NCBI GenBank assembly: GCA_003008705.1
Contig: PDUO01000005.1
Coordinates: 189,997 to 253,996, forward strand
Length of the DNA stretch: 64,000 nt
Direction of reading: 5' to 3'
From: Pezicula radicicola
Lineage: Eukaryota; Ascomycota; Leotiomycetes; Helotiales; Dermateaceae
The notes below the pieces were generated by a model. The model was given only the letters and a program-made list of their open reading frames with translations, was not told the DNA's origin and made no database searches. Positions 45,106 through 56,272 of the stretch are shown here, in pieces. Every line of letters starts with the position of its first letter. The first letter of the stretch is position 1. The translations under genes and the position numbers were made by a program.

Positions 45106-46700
45106 ATGTCGGAGACTATCCCCGTAGAATGAGAGAAGTTATTCCATGGTCTGGACGGGACAGCTAGTGCAAATGAAGCCGGAGTTGTCACTGTTGCCAA
45201 CCTCGAAGATGCCGACGAAGCTTTAGTCTTCCTGTCAAATCACCCACGAGCTGCTGAAATTACCATTGAAGGCAATACAATACTTGAAGGTCCTGTACGG
45301 CTCAAGAAGCTCATGTGGATGATCGATCTAACGATTGCTCCAGTCCTAGCAGCTGTCTATTTTCTTCAATTCTTGGATAAAACGACGTTGTCCTACACAG
45401 CAGTTATGGCAATACGGATAGATACCCATCTGGTGGGCCAGGATTATTCGGATTTGTCAATGTTGGTAAGTTTTGTCACCAAGAGAAGCAGTAAGAATAG
45501 TGCTTATACAAAGTAGTTCTACATCGGTAAGTGCGGGCTCAACTTAACACCCGCAGAGGATACTTATGTTGCAACACGTAGGATACTTTGCCGCTGAGTT
45601 TCCAACTCAATATCTAGCCCAGCATATTTTACGACTTGGTTTATACCTAGGTACAAATATCGTGATCTGGGGCTTTGTCCTGGGTTGCCATGCCGCCTGC
45701 AATTCCTTCGCAAGTCTTGCCATATGCCGCACTCTGCTTGGGATCTTCGAAAGCTGCGTTGCACCGATTCTAGTCCTAATCATTGCTATGTGGTATAAGA
45801 AGGAAGAATAGGGGCGTCGAGTCTCATGGCTTTATGTCTGCAATTCTCTTACTGCTATCTTTAGTGGATTACTTGCGTCGTAGTAAGCTTTGCAAAAACG
45901 AAATTCGCGTCCTGGCGCATTTTTTTGTTGCCATTGAGGCTTTGACGATGTTCATTGGTGGTCTGCATCCTTTTGCCCGATTTTCCAGTCAAGGCTAAGA
46001 GGTTCAGCAATGCTGAGAAAATAACTGCTCCTTTGAGGACCAAGAACAACCAGAGGTATGTTTGAATGCTTAGGCTCAACTTTCGCTCGCTAACATGATT
46101 AAAGTAGGACTCAAAACGCACATCTGAAAAAGGATCAGGTTGGTAGACTTTTATGGCATTTGGCGCTTGCACTCACTGACCCATATAGCTTTTTGAAACC
46201 TTCAAAGATATCCGCGTATAGCTGGTCTGCGTTTGTACCCTTCTAAGCTCAATTCCAAATGGTGGGATTTCCAACTTCTCCAACGTTCTCCTGCCGACTT
46301 TTGGCTACTCACCTCAACAAGCTTTGCTCTACAGTGCCCCAGGAGGTGCTGTCGGGGTTGTTTGTGTCTTAGGTGTTGGATATCTGTCTGACAAACGGCG
46401 AGACCGCTCCTCTGCTATGCACGCAACTAGACCTTCTAGTAATATCGCTGGCCACACGAAGAAAGTGACAATAAACGCCCTCATTCTCGTTTCTTTGCGG
46501 TTGGAAATATCCTCGGCACTCAAACCTTTCAGACGAAACAAGCACCTGGATATATCTCTGGCAAGATTAGCATTATTGCGACTCTGGCGGCGCTTTGCTT
46601 CGTAATCCTTATCTTACGATGGTACAACCATAGGCTGAACAAAAAGAATGAAGCTAATGCACTCGCTACAAAATATTACTGTGGCTTCGATAAACTTTGA
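45106..46700 (+). pseudogene. Allantoate-permease (Dal5)-type MFS transporter, decayed
   Basis: Sequence from ATG 45106 to TGA 46700 reads as a Dal5-family anion:cation symporter with multiple lesions. Recognisable parts: MWMIDLTIAPVLAAVYFLQF, the 10-nt micro-exon 45517..45526 giving FYIG, YFAAEFPTQYLAQ, ICRTLLGIFESCVAPILVL, WYKKEE-GRRVSWLYVCNSLTA, PVKAKRFSNAEK, IPNGGISNFSNVLLPTFGY and LLYSAPGGAVGVVCVLGVGY. Lesions: TGA at 45130 (codon 9), TAG at 45809, TAG at 46219, and frameshifts near 45965 and 46495, after which VGNILGTQTFQTKQAPGYIS continues in another frame. The inferred stops are all C-to-T or G-to-A changes. It would have imported allantoate, ureidosuccinate, nicotinate or similar organic acids. 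Confidence 0.85.
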
Positions 46701-47042
46701 GGGCACTTTAGGGCCATAAAGTCTCAGAGGGGGTATGAGTTACACTTTTGACTCGATTAGTGTTGTCAATCATCTAAGCGAGCTGGCACATATATCCACC
46801 TTTCAAGTGGACAGAAGGAACTAGGTGGAGAACAAGTATAATTGCCACAGTTCAAAAAACTTACATGAAATCCCAAAAACGTTCCTCTAAATTAAAGCTT
46901 TCGACGTCATTTTCTGTTTTCTGCGTTGTTCACGAAAATGTTGTCGCTTAGTTTGCCACTGCTTACCTACTTGTAGATCGTCAACTTTACTTGAGCTTTC
47001 ACAGTTACGTTAAACGCCTATCAAAGTATCCAATACGATTCC
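46701..47042. other. Gap between two transporter pseudogenes
   Basis: About 340 bp; nothing recognised. Confidence 0.5.
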
Positions 47043-49418
47043 ATGCAAAAGTACATCAGCAAGAGCAATCCCACTCTTTATGTAAGTATCCTCCAGAGCC
47101 AAGATCGTGGAGATACTGAAGGAGGAAACGGTTGACAATGCTCACAATAATGCTCTATTGGCACTTGAACACAAGCCGGATTTAAGGCGTGTTCATACAT
47201 TCTGGAGTTGTGAGTTTGCACCTTTGTGGCGAGTGTTTGAATAATTTACTGACGCTTAAACAGTGATGGCATATCAAACTACCAGTCTATGCTCACTGAG
47301 TTGCAACTGCTTTATTATATCTTCACGCTCGAGGGTCTCACATCACTAGTATGGGGAACGTACAGTGGGTGGACAAAAGTCTGTCGTGTACCCCTATTTT
47401 ACACTAAAACACTCCTAGTATATCTACTTATATAACTTTAAATTAGGCTATAAGTATATCTAAAAATTTAACTAGTAAGTATTTTTAGTATTTAAAGTAG
47501 ACTTTTCTATATTAGATTTTAATTATAACTAGTAGTTACTATAGGAAATACTAAATAATTTAAGGTAGTAAATTTTTAAGTAAATTTTAGTGTAAAACTA
47601 GTAAATTCTATACTCCTCTTATTTCTAATCTCTATTAATTAATCCTAGTTACCTATAATTTTATTATAGAGATAAAAAAAAATATTTAACTATCGAATAA
47701 ACAAGTCTAGTATAAAGACTTTAATTAATTATCCCTTCTTTATTATAAACCTTTGAAGTATTAGGTATAAGTTTTGGTGTAAAATAGGGGTACACGACAG
47801 ACTTTTGTCCACCTACTGTAAGTCTACGAAATGCTTAGAACTGGAATTCTTTCGACACTAATATAATCTATAGATTAGTAGTTTCGATTGGACAGTTACT
47901 TGCCATGGCATCCATGGTAGAATATTGTGGAATCTGGGCAACGGCCGGAGGACAACAATTCGATACACAAGTTGTAGCACCGGAAAGTATGCGAAGGTTT
48001 CTCTCTTACGTTGTTGGATGATGTGTTTTAGTGGGAGAAATATCAACAAATGCAAGTTATGCATTGAATAGCGGAGAGATTGTGGGTGCTTTTGTTCAAA
48101 TGACACATCCAGAAGTTGTTTGAAAGGTTAGTACCTAACACCCTCATATTTCTGATTCATTACTAGCAACCTAAATAAAGCCTTGCATGACGTGGCTCAT
48201 CTACTCCGGACTTCTAATCGGGCCTATTGTGTCAAATTTGGCGCCGAGATATCTACCCGCTCTTAATTAACTTGGTGCTGGTTTCAATATTATTGGTGGG
48301 CTTACTTGGGCTATTATTGTCTTCATTGCTATTGTTCCTAAGACGAGTGCGGGTTTTATGTTTACGGAATTTATTAATTCTTCGGGGTATACTCCTTTGG
48401 CTTGGGTTTTATACTTTCTATGTATGTGCCTATTTATGGATTATATGGAACAGATGGTGTTATGCATTGTAAGTCAAGTAACTTGCCTTTTCCCTGAGTA
48501 TATTTGCTAATATTTTCTATAGTGGTTGAGGATATGAAGAATGCTTCCCGTGATGCTTCAGTAAGTAATTCTTATGGTGCGGCGGTAAAAGTTTTATGGG
48601 ACTAATAAGACCTTGCAGAGAGTTATGATATGGTCAATGGTATGGGCCCCAGCCACAGCTTGGCTCTCCGCAGTTGTGGTGTGATACACAATCAATAATT
48701 GGGAGGTCTACATGGATGCACCATCCTCATACTTAGCCTAGTTTACAGACGTAACAGGTTCAGTATACGGTGGAGGAGTATGGTGTGCAATTCTAATGAT
48801 AGGACTTAACGTAAGAAATCCCTCCAAACAAACATTACACAAATGACTAACTTCCAACAGTACCTCATTATTGCGAATATGAACACAGCTGGATCCCGTC
48901 TAATGTGGAGTATGGCACAAAAAAAATTGAGCCTTTCCCTTCTCCGAATACTTTTCCAAGATCAGCACACGCTTTGTTGTTCCTCTTCGGGCTATGGTTG
49001 CTATTCTGGTCGTCGATGACGCTGTAGGATTGCTTTATATCGGTGGTAACCTTGTGTTTTACGCTATTATCTCAGCTGGCGGTGTTACGCTTCAAGTTTC
49101 GCACTATATTCCAATTCTCTCTGTAGTTTGTCGGGGACGCAAGATTTTACCTCCACGTCCATACTTCGATCTTGGCCGTTGGGGTTATTTTATCAACATG
49201 TTATCACTCGCCTGGTCGGTTATTGTTGTTTTGTTTATATATTCCCTCAGTTTGTGCCTGTGATAGGCAATTTTGCGAATATGAATTGAGCGATTGTTAT
49301 GCTGGTTGGTGTGTTTGTGTTTGTCGGTATTTATTGGTTGTTGAAGGGGAGGAAAGAGTACCTTGTTGGTTCGAATAGTATCTTGGATGATAATTTGGTT
49401 ATTGTTGGTTATTGTTGA
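47043..49418 (+). pseudogene. Amino acid/choline-type APC permease, decayed and split by a MITE
   Basis: From the possible ATG 47043 to TGA 49416-49418 the sequence reads as a fungal amino-acid/polyamine/choline permease. Parts: LALEHKPDLRRVHTFWS, MAYQTTSLCSLSC, TSLVWGTYSG (interrupted at 47362), then after the element IGQLLAMASMVEYCGIW, GGQQFDTQVVAPESMRRFL, EISTNASYALNSGEIVGAF, TWLIYSGLLIGPIVSNLAP, VEDMKNASRDAS, LNYLIIANMNTAGSRLMW, GRKILPPRPYFDLGRWGYFI and WLLKGRKEYLVGS. In-frame stops at 48019, 48121, 48682, 48739 and 49287 mostly replace tryptophan codons (TGG to TGA/TAG); there are also frameshifts, one near 49245. It cannot make a functional transporter. Confidence 0.85.
47363..47818. 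mobile_element. MITE with 42-bp terminal inverted repeats and TA duplication
   Basis: Left end 47363..47404 (CAGTGGGTGGACAAAAGTCT...) and the reverse complement of the right end 47777..47818 match at 41 of 42 positions. The element is 456 bp, flanked by TA at 47361-47362 and 47819-47820, as expected for Tc1/mariner-type insertion. The interior is AT-rich and has no coding capacity. It interrupts the permease reading frame at a Tyr codon (GGAACG-TAC-AGT). Confidence 0.92.
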
Positions 49419-49817
49419 TGAGGTTATGTCTGGGAGGCTGCTGAAATTGCGTCGAAACTGGAGTGAGGTGATGACTTGGTTTGGATATTGTTGTTTTGGG
49501 TTCTAAGAATTTAGATGATACATTGTAGAGGATATATTTTAATCAAGGCTTTTATTTTTCTTCGCGTATAATCCAATGCAGAAATAATCAAGCCTAGGTA
49601 CATATGGTGAAAGAAAAGGGGATTCGCTAAGCGAGAAAGTTAGAAACCCACTCCACTACCACAACGGACTATGAACTAGAATACTCTAAATCAATATGAC
49701 GCTGTACAAGGACTAAGTTAAAAGCATACACGGAACATTCCTGATTTACGGCCAAACACAACGCAACTGTATCGCATACAACACCACTTCCAAGCACAGC
49801 ATCAACACGAATCAAAA
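49419..49817. other. Intergenic region
   Basis: 400 bp; nothing recognised. Confidence 0.5.
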
Positions 49818-50288
49818 ATGAGACCTTCTCCCATCATGAACATAAGCCAAAATATCTCCCGCTTGAGCTCCCTCAATTGTCGAGTCTACACCACCCCACT
49901 CGTATCAAGAACTCTCAACAGACACATTCAGCCACTCCTTCAACAACGCTCTCTCCACAACAAACTCAGTTCCCCTTTACCAGCAGACTCAAAAGCAACC
50001 GCCCAAAATGATACCACCGCAGATCCTCAAGAAGAACAGAAAGGAAACCAGCGCAAATATTGGTCCAAAGAAAAGATCATGTCTTCATGCAACACCGCTA
50101 TCCTTTGCCTGGCCCTGTCATTTCCGGTATTTGATTTGTATCTGGATATGTGGGAAAGTGCGAAAAGACTTGAGAGGGAAGATGTTGGCGAGGAATATAG
50201 AGAGTATGGGGAGTGTGTGATTTCTTCTGCTATGAATGACCAGACTATGGTTTATGAGGATAGTAAGGAGAAGAAGGGTAGGAAATAG
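49818..50288 (+). CDS. Small putative mitochondrial single-TM protein
   Basis: Single exon, 156 aa. The first ~56 residues contain no Asp or Glu but seven basic residues and many Ser/Leu, as in a mitochondrial presequence (RLSSLNCRVYTTPLVSRTL, LLQQRSLHNKLSS). One hydrophobic segment lies at about residues 91-108 (NTAILCLALSFPVFDLYLDM), followed by an acidic/charged tail ending in KEKKGRK. No named family recognised. Support is composition and a clean open frame only. Met7 is an alternative start. Confidence 0.5.
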   Translation: MRPSPIMNISQNISRLSSLNCRVYTTPLVSRTLNRHIQPLLQQRSLHNKLSSPLPADSKATAQNDTTADPQEEQKGNQRKYWSKEKIMSSCNTAILCLALSFPVFDLYLDMWESAKRLEREDVGEEYREYGECVISSAMNDQTMVYEDSKEKKGRK

Positions 50289-51996
50289 TAATGTTGAAAT
50301 GAGTCTCACTTGTTAAGGAGTGCTATTGGCCATCCTCTCAAGGTAGCGATACACCTCGCTTTCATAGGTTTGGGAATTGCTTGTACTATTATATCTAAAG
50401 CCTCAATAAAAAAATTATTAACTTCTATAACATGCATTGTGCCAACATCATCTTCATCATCCGCAGTCATTCTGGCAACAAAATCCAGAAACTGCGAATT
50501 GGGAGTCTGATGTTCTCTTGTAAGCTTTTATGGCTAGGACTTGAGCACAGAGCTTGTTCTTTGTCCTGAAAATATAAATATACTCAACAACGAATTGATG
50601 GCAAAGTATTTGAAGATTATAGAGCAGCTTTAAGAGTTTCTTGACTTCAAATTCTAGGAAATATATTGAAAGAAGCTTGCGAAACTTGGCAACAACAATT
50701 TAGCTAACAGCCTTTTGTGATAAAGTTGGGCTAGCCTTTCTTTAGTAAGAGCTATCCTCTGTTTAGTAAGGGCTTCCAGTACAATGTTTTAAGAATTTGA
50801 GAAAGTGTGGGTTGTTCTTTGGGTGGTGGAGACCAGTATAACATATGCCGCTGGTCAGTGCCGGCGTAGGACACCTTGTCACCATTGCTCAATTGCATTC
50901 ACATGTCTACTAGGTACGTGAAATTCTAGTAGGTGCATTAGTTTTGGGGGGGAGGAATCAATAAGATACTTTAGTTCGCCACTCCGGTTGCCCCAGTTGT
51001 AATGAATTCTTGGGCCAGGGACATATGATACAGTAAGCTTAGACAATCAAGCAGAAGTAGCCTCCCTCCCCACTCCTAACCAACAAAGTATCCCCACCCA
51101 ACACCAATTTCAAGCAGTATTGATTGTGATCTATTATGGGGTGGAGTAAATCACAAACTTCGGGACAAATTATGACTCACTGTTCAAAAGGTTGCGGCAA
51201 CTGCTTTCTTGGCAGCGCGCTGTTGGGAAAATATATTACTTGAAGTAAGTCTTGGGAGGTTCATTTACAGGGTGGGCAGAAAATGGTGTGAGAGGGTGAC
51301 GTGGAGAGGCTAGCTGTAAAAGGAAAATGAAGGGAAGTGAGATGAGAATTTGTAGATATACTTAATTAAGAAGCTAAAGAAGAATTTCGTCATTAGTTCG
51401 ACAAATCTGACCCTTGAGAAAGGAACAATTGCAGACTTTGCTATTAAGGAAACGACGACAAGGTTGGGCCATATGCGAATAATACCAACGCTAGGCTAAT
51501 ATTGGTCCTGACTTTATAGCACACCATTTATTCGAACACCTCGACATGAAAAATATTACTGTAGGAGGTTGTAGTGCTTTAGTCGTATTGTAAAGATCCA
51601 AGCCATACCCCAAGGAATAAGGAACAAGGAACTCAATGACCAAATTAACAAGTTCTAGTGGAGTTAAATATTTTTTCCCCCAGAAAGATGAGCCCTAAGC
51701 GCTATATCTCGAAATATTTCGACTCTCGACACAAATATTGCGACACAACCTCGACATCACTACCCGAAATAGCTGACTGCGTTAGATTCGGAGCTAAGGT
51801 AGAAAACTAGGAGGTAGCTCTTCCCGCGTCTGAGTAATGGGTAACTCAAATCAACTCATGGTGGATGGTGGCCGTAAGCTTAGTGAGGAACTTTGTCTAG
51901 TTCAATGAAATGAATAACTTGTATGCTACTACAACAATAGCGTGTATCGGGACAGCAGCTAATAACCACCTTAAACTCCAAAAGAAAAACCTTCTT
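50289..51996. other. Intergenic region
   Basis: 1.7 kb with no supported gene. A short imperfect duplication (CTTTAGTAAG-GCTATCC) lies near 50740-50785. Confidence 0.5.
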
Positions 51997-53015
51997 TCAA
52001 ATACCCCTCCTCATCTCCCAAGTACTAATATTCCTCGGTTTAAACTCCCTCAATCCATACCTCCCCCCACCTTTCCTCTCAACCCTTCTATCCCCTCTCA
52101 ACCGACTCTCCAACCGATTCATAGCCGCATTATTAAACCACTTCTTCCATAAATCGCGATCAAACCCACCCTTCCTCGGATGATGAGTCCAGAAATTTGT
52201 TTTCGATTTTCGGTATCGGTGTTGGTATCGATAAGATATACACCGTTGACCATGTCGCTGGATAAAAGATTTGTTACGGCCTATATGTTCACCTAATATT
52301 TACTCCTGTTAGCTTCTCAATTATCCTCAACGTATTAAAGTTTCCGAAAGCAGAGAAAGAGATTGGGACTCAGGTAATGAAAACAAACATACAAGCTCTC
52401 CTCTTCGTCCCTTTCCCTTTTCTCATAGTAAATACCTCACATCTCCAATGGTCACAATATTTCATCTTAGTCGGCATCCAACTCCTCAATCGTTGATATA
52501 GTTTCTTCTCTTCAAAACAACTACAATGTTCTTCGAAACGAAGGTTCTTGATATAAGTGTTTCGACATGGTTTTTCTGGGTTGAGGGCCCATGAGTTTTT
52601 GGTGTAGGTACCTGGATTTTGATGGATGTAGTTGTTGCGGGAGAGGGAGTGGCACTGCTGTTCATGGGGGAGAAATTGGTTGTTGTGGAGGGTTTGTGCT
52701 GTGTTGGGGTTGATTGTGGGGAGGGAGTAAGTGCAGAGTGGAGTTGTGGAGGCTTGGGTCAGGGAGGGGGGTTCGCTGGGTTGGCAGAGGGCGTAGATGT
52801 ATTTACTAATTTGGTAGGTATTTAGTTTTTGAAAGTAGTAGTTTCTTTTAACTTTTATGAAAGCTAACTGAAGGAGAGAACGTGTTAGGGAAAGAAAGAA
52901 GGAGTGGCGAATACCAGGTTAAACGAAGGCAGATTTGATCGTTAGGAGAGAGGGAATCTAGTATTGAAGTATGAATTTCGGTTGGGAATTTGGGAAAGTG
53001 AGGGAAGGTTTCCAT
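51997..53015 (-). CDS. Cys-rich F-box protein, three exons
   Basis: Exons 53015..52915, 52805..52393 and 52280..51997, with introns of 109 and 112 nt; 265 aa. No single open frame covers it, so it is easily missed. Exon 1 encodes the F-box start (FPTEIHTSILDSLSPNDQIC); splicing gives LRLTCKYIYALC. Exon 2 holds a Cys/Arg-rich part: EEHCSCFEEKK, LYQRLRSWMPTKMKYCDHW and RCEVFTMRKGKG. The second splice gives RRACRNKSFIQRHGQRCISY, then TNFWTHHPRKGGFDRDLWKK and WFNNAAMNRLESRLRG. The F-box followed by a RSWMP-K-KYC core is a common fungal F-box arrangement. Likely an SCF adaptor; target unknown. Junctions were chosen because they alone keep phase and restore the F-box motif. Confidence 0.72.
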
Positions 53016-55699
53016 GATGAGTTTTCTTCAATAAGCGATGAGTTTTGACGATCAATGAGTGAGTGCGACTTAGATGGATATTTATGCAGAAAGATAGGAC
53101 ATCGCGAAGTTCTAAACATAGCAGACACGTCTTTGACACGCTGTCACGAGGAACAAAATTCAGGCATCATCAGTGTCAGAACCTATCAGAATCAAACCTA
53201 GAATTCAGATGAGCTTTGTTTGCCTGCAGGCAGAAGTGCCGTATCACAGGGGGAGAAATCTAGGCAACAGTCACATGACCGAGAAAACACCGTCGACGAC
53301 TATAAGCTTCTGATGTGCTTGAAGAAGATGTACAATGACGTTCTGTGCAACGGGGTCTTTGCTTATTTTTATTTTCTTTTTAATTTGGAACTTTGGAGAG
53401 AAAATGTGTGCCTAGGTAGTGTAATCCTCACTACCACGTGATATACCCAATCGCTTAGGTAGGGTAGCTATATACGACTTCGGAAACTGCTTTTCTTGCA
53501 ATGGCTTTTCTGATTTGATATTCGGTGCACTTGCTTCGTTTTTTATCCATTGAAATCGTTCTTAGAAGAGCAAAACCTCCAGCCAAAAGAATCCGACCAC
53601 GTGATACTCGGCAGTGATACTCCGTAGTGGCGGCCGCCATTGAGAAACTCGACGTCACAGCCGAACCACAGCAGCTGAACTTTCGGAAGGGCTTCGTTCC
53701 AGATTCCTCGTTCTATCTTTAATAACGTTCATCACATTCGCTCAATTAATCAAGCTCGTGGTGAAACCTGCGACGGGAATAAATTTGATCAGGTATGGTA
53801 TGGCGACATCATTTCGGCCTCCTTGCTTTTTTCTTGCTTCACCTCATCCTGTACGAAAGTAGGCTATTCTTTGCATCTGCTGCATCGCCGTTCAATAATA
53901 ATCCGGTCATCTTGCACTACTTCTAGCTCATGGAATTATCACCGCGTGCATTGATACCCCTCATCTCTCATTCGGGGATACACATTTTGTGTCAACCCCT
54001 GTTCCCGACCCCTCGATTCCCGCCCCCGGCCGCTTGGATTATTTGATTTCTTTCTCAAGACAGCGCGCCTCGCCTTGTGCCTTGTGGGGTGGCTCACAAC
54101 CGCCGCACGCCACGAAGCGCACCCGGAGGTGCTTCATCAGCTGAAAAAAGGAACAGGGCCCGCGAATCTCCCCCACCATTGACCAATAGTGCCTTGCCAT
54201 TTCAACGCTACTTCTGTGGTCCCTGGCAAGCGAGCTGATGTCAGCTGAAAATCAAACCTCACATGGACCGTCCACTCTTGCAGACACAACTCTCCCAAGA
54301 GACGACACCCAGTATGCTTCGTATTCTTAGATGAGAGGGGCTACTCCCGTGATAGGGTCAGGTATTTCAGGTATTCGCAAAATAGCCACTGAGTGTGGTC
54401 GTGTCGTCTCCAATTAAGAGCCGAGTCTCGAAAGGATATTGGAGTGCGATGCGATGCGTTGCGTTGTGTTGCGTTGACCGCTCAAGACTCAAGCTGACCT
54501 TGAGCTCTTTCTTACTCGTATGGAACCTACAGTACGTACAAGTTTGATCGCAAGTCGCAACGGCAAGTACGCGGCATTGGCGGATTTACGGCGATGATTG
54601 AATCCTTCACCGTTGAAGAGGAGGGGGAGAGGCAGACTGACCGATAAACATCGAAGCATAGCACGAGTCTTATACCTAAGACGAACACAGGCTATCTTGA
54701 CTTCGATTGGACTTTTGATAAAATAACCGGCGCATATTGCGAGGCAGCACATGAGATATCGACGAGATGGTAAGGCGGGAGATCTACTGAGCTGATGCGA
54801 CCACTCCTTCTTCTAGCCTTCTGGTGACCATTCACAGCTCCCGTTCTCGTACAGCCTTATAAGTGGGGCCCACGGCTTCCATGGATTCCATGGCTGCATG
54901 GCCCCTTCTGACCTTGCTGCTCGAAACCCTAACGGCGATACCAGGGTCTGCGAACGCCAAAAATCCATTCGATAGTCGCCTTGTTGTCCTTCTAGACGTC
55001 AAAAATAAACCCTAAAGTAGGACAAGTACAAGGCTATGTTTTACCTACCGTACCTACTCTACCCACAAGCAGCAAAGCAGGTTATCCGCTCAAGATCCGG
55101 AGGCGTCAAATCAGGGTTCTCGGCGTCACCAGTGGAAGCGAGCACCCACCACCATACATACCATGGCGAGCTGGGCCGCTGGGGCGAGACAGCGGTAACG
55201 GACCATGCCATCGCTGCAAAGAGAAAATCACATTGCTTTAATCGCTTTAATCGCATTCCTCATATCGCAATATATGCGGAGGACCCTGACAGCCTGCAAG
55301 CTTTGCCAAGACACTGCGGCGTGCCATTCACATTGGATCAATGCGCGTCAGATCACAGATCACCTCAAGATCCGGTTGGTTTTGGGCTGACATTACTTAT
55401 AGATACTATTTGATATAATAAGTCACTTCCCTTCACCGTCTGAAAGTAATCACTACTATCAAGTCAGGCGGATCAAGTTCTTACTTTTGGAAGAGTAAGG
55501 GCGATAATATAAGCTTCTCCAAGCCCCTCTCCTCAACTCTTTTTCCTCCTCGTCAGTATATACATACCCTATACGGAGCCGAAGCAGCTATCCCCAAGTC
55601 CTGCGCCTCGTCGTCTAGCTGTGGTACTACCTTATATCAAACTTTATCTCTCAATTGTAGAACTCGAAAAATACAAAGCACCAAAACAATACCATAGCC
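53016..55699. other. Intergenic region, divergent promoter
   Basis: 2.7 kb between divergent genes; GC-rich from 53.9 to 55.3 kb compared with neighbouring gaps. Frames inside have no domain. The last 150 bp before 55700 is pyrimidine-rich, as in fungal promoters and leaders. Confidence 0.5.
54444..54476. repeat. GCGAT/GCGTT pentamer repeat
   Basis: Six to seven tandem five-base units (GCGAT, GCGTT, GTGTT variants). Confidence 0.8.
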
Positions 55700-56272
55700 A
55701 TGCCCGTGGTCACATCCCACCCATGCAGAGCTTTGCCGCTTCAAATCACGGCCACCCTATTCTTTGTCGCATCCTTCGTCCTTCTCATTGGAATTCTAAT
55801 CAGAAGAAGAATACAACGCAATAACCCAGCCATGTCTGCATCGTCTCACTACGAGTTCCAGGCTCCTGAGAAAGAACCTTTGATGCCTGTACAAGACCAA
55901 GAAGCCGACTTGGATTCCCAATACCAAGACAAGTCAGCACTAAGTGTCCCTCCCGGACCGATACCTCAAACCCACCAACAACCAGAACCACACTCATTCC
56001 CACCACCTCCCCCGTTTCCTGAGCCAACCATCTCTCCGTACCAAGACCCGGAAGAATTTGAAGGGGAACCAATGATTTTTACCTCGTTTGAGCAAGCTAT
56101 CGGTGTGGATCTGCCACGTCGAAGATCATACACCAAGACGACTGCTGGCGAGGCACAGGTTGCTGGAGAAATTGTCGTTGATCCATCTGCGGGATGGAGG
56201 CGGCACACCAAGGTTTTCGGTGGTGGTGTCTGCATTGCTTGCGAGGAGAATGAAAGGAGAATGAGCGCCTGA
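55700..56272 (+). CDS. Small single-pass membrane protein with Pro-rich region
   Basis: Single exon, 190 aa; the ATG has a good context (ACCATAGCCATGC). A transmembrane helix spans about residues 13-33 (LPLQITATLFFVASFVLLIG) followed by RRRIQR, which suggests a cytosolic C-terminus. A Pro-rich linker (PQTHQQPEPHSFPPPPPFPE) precedes a conserved-looking tail: FTSFEQAIGVDLPRRRSYT, then SAGWRRHTKVFGGGVCIAC. A tail of this GWRRHT-V-GGGVC type recurs in small fungal proteins of unknown function. Acidic residues just after the TM and the CxxC-like end are the only functional hints. Confidence 0.7.
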   Translation: MPVVTSHPCRALPLQITATLFFVASFVLLIGILIRRRIQRNNPAMSASSHYEFQAPEKEPLMPVQDQEADLDSQYQDKSALSVPPGPIPQTHQQPEPHSFPPPPPFPEPTISPYQDPEEFEGEPMIFTSFEQAIGVDLPRRRSYTKTTAGEAQVAGEIVVDPSAGWRRHTKVFGGGVCIACEENERRMSA

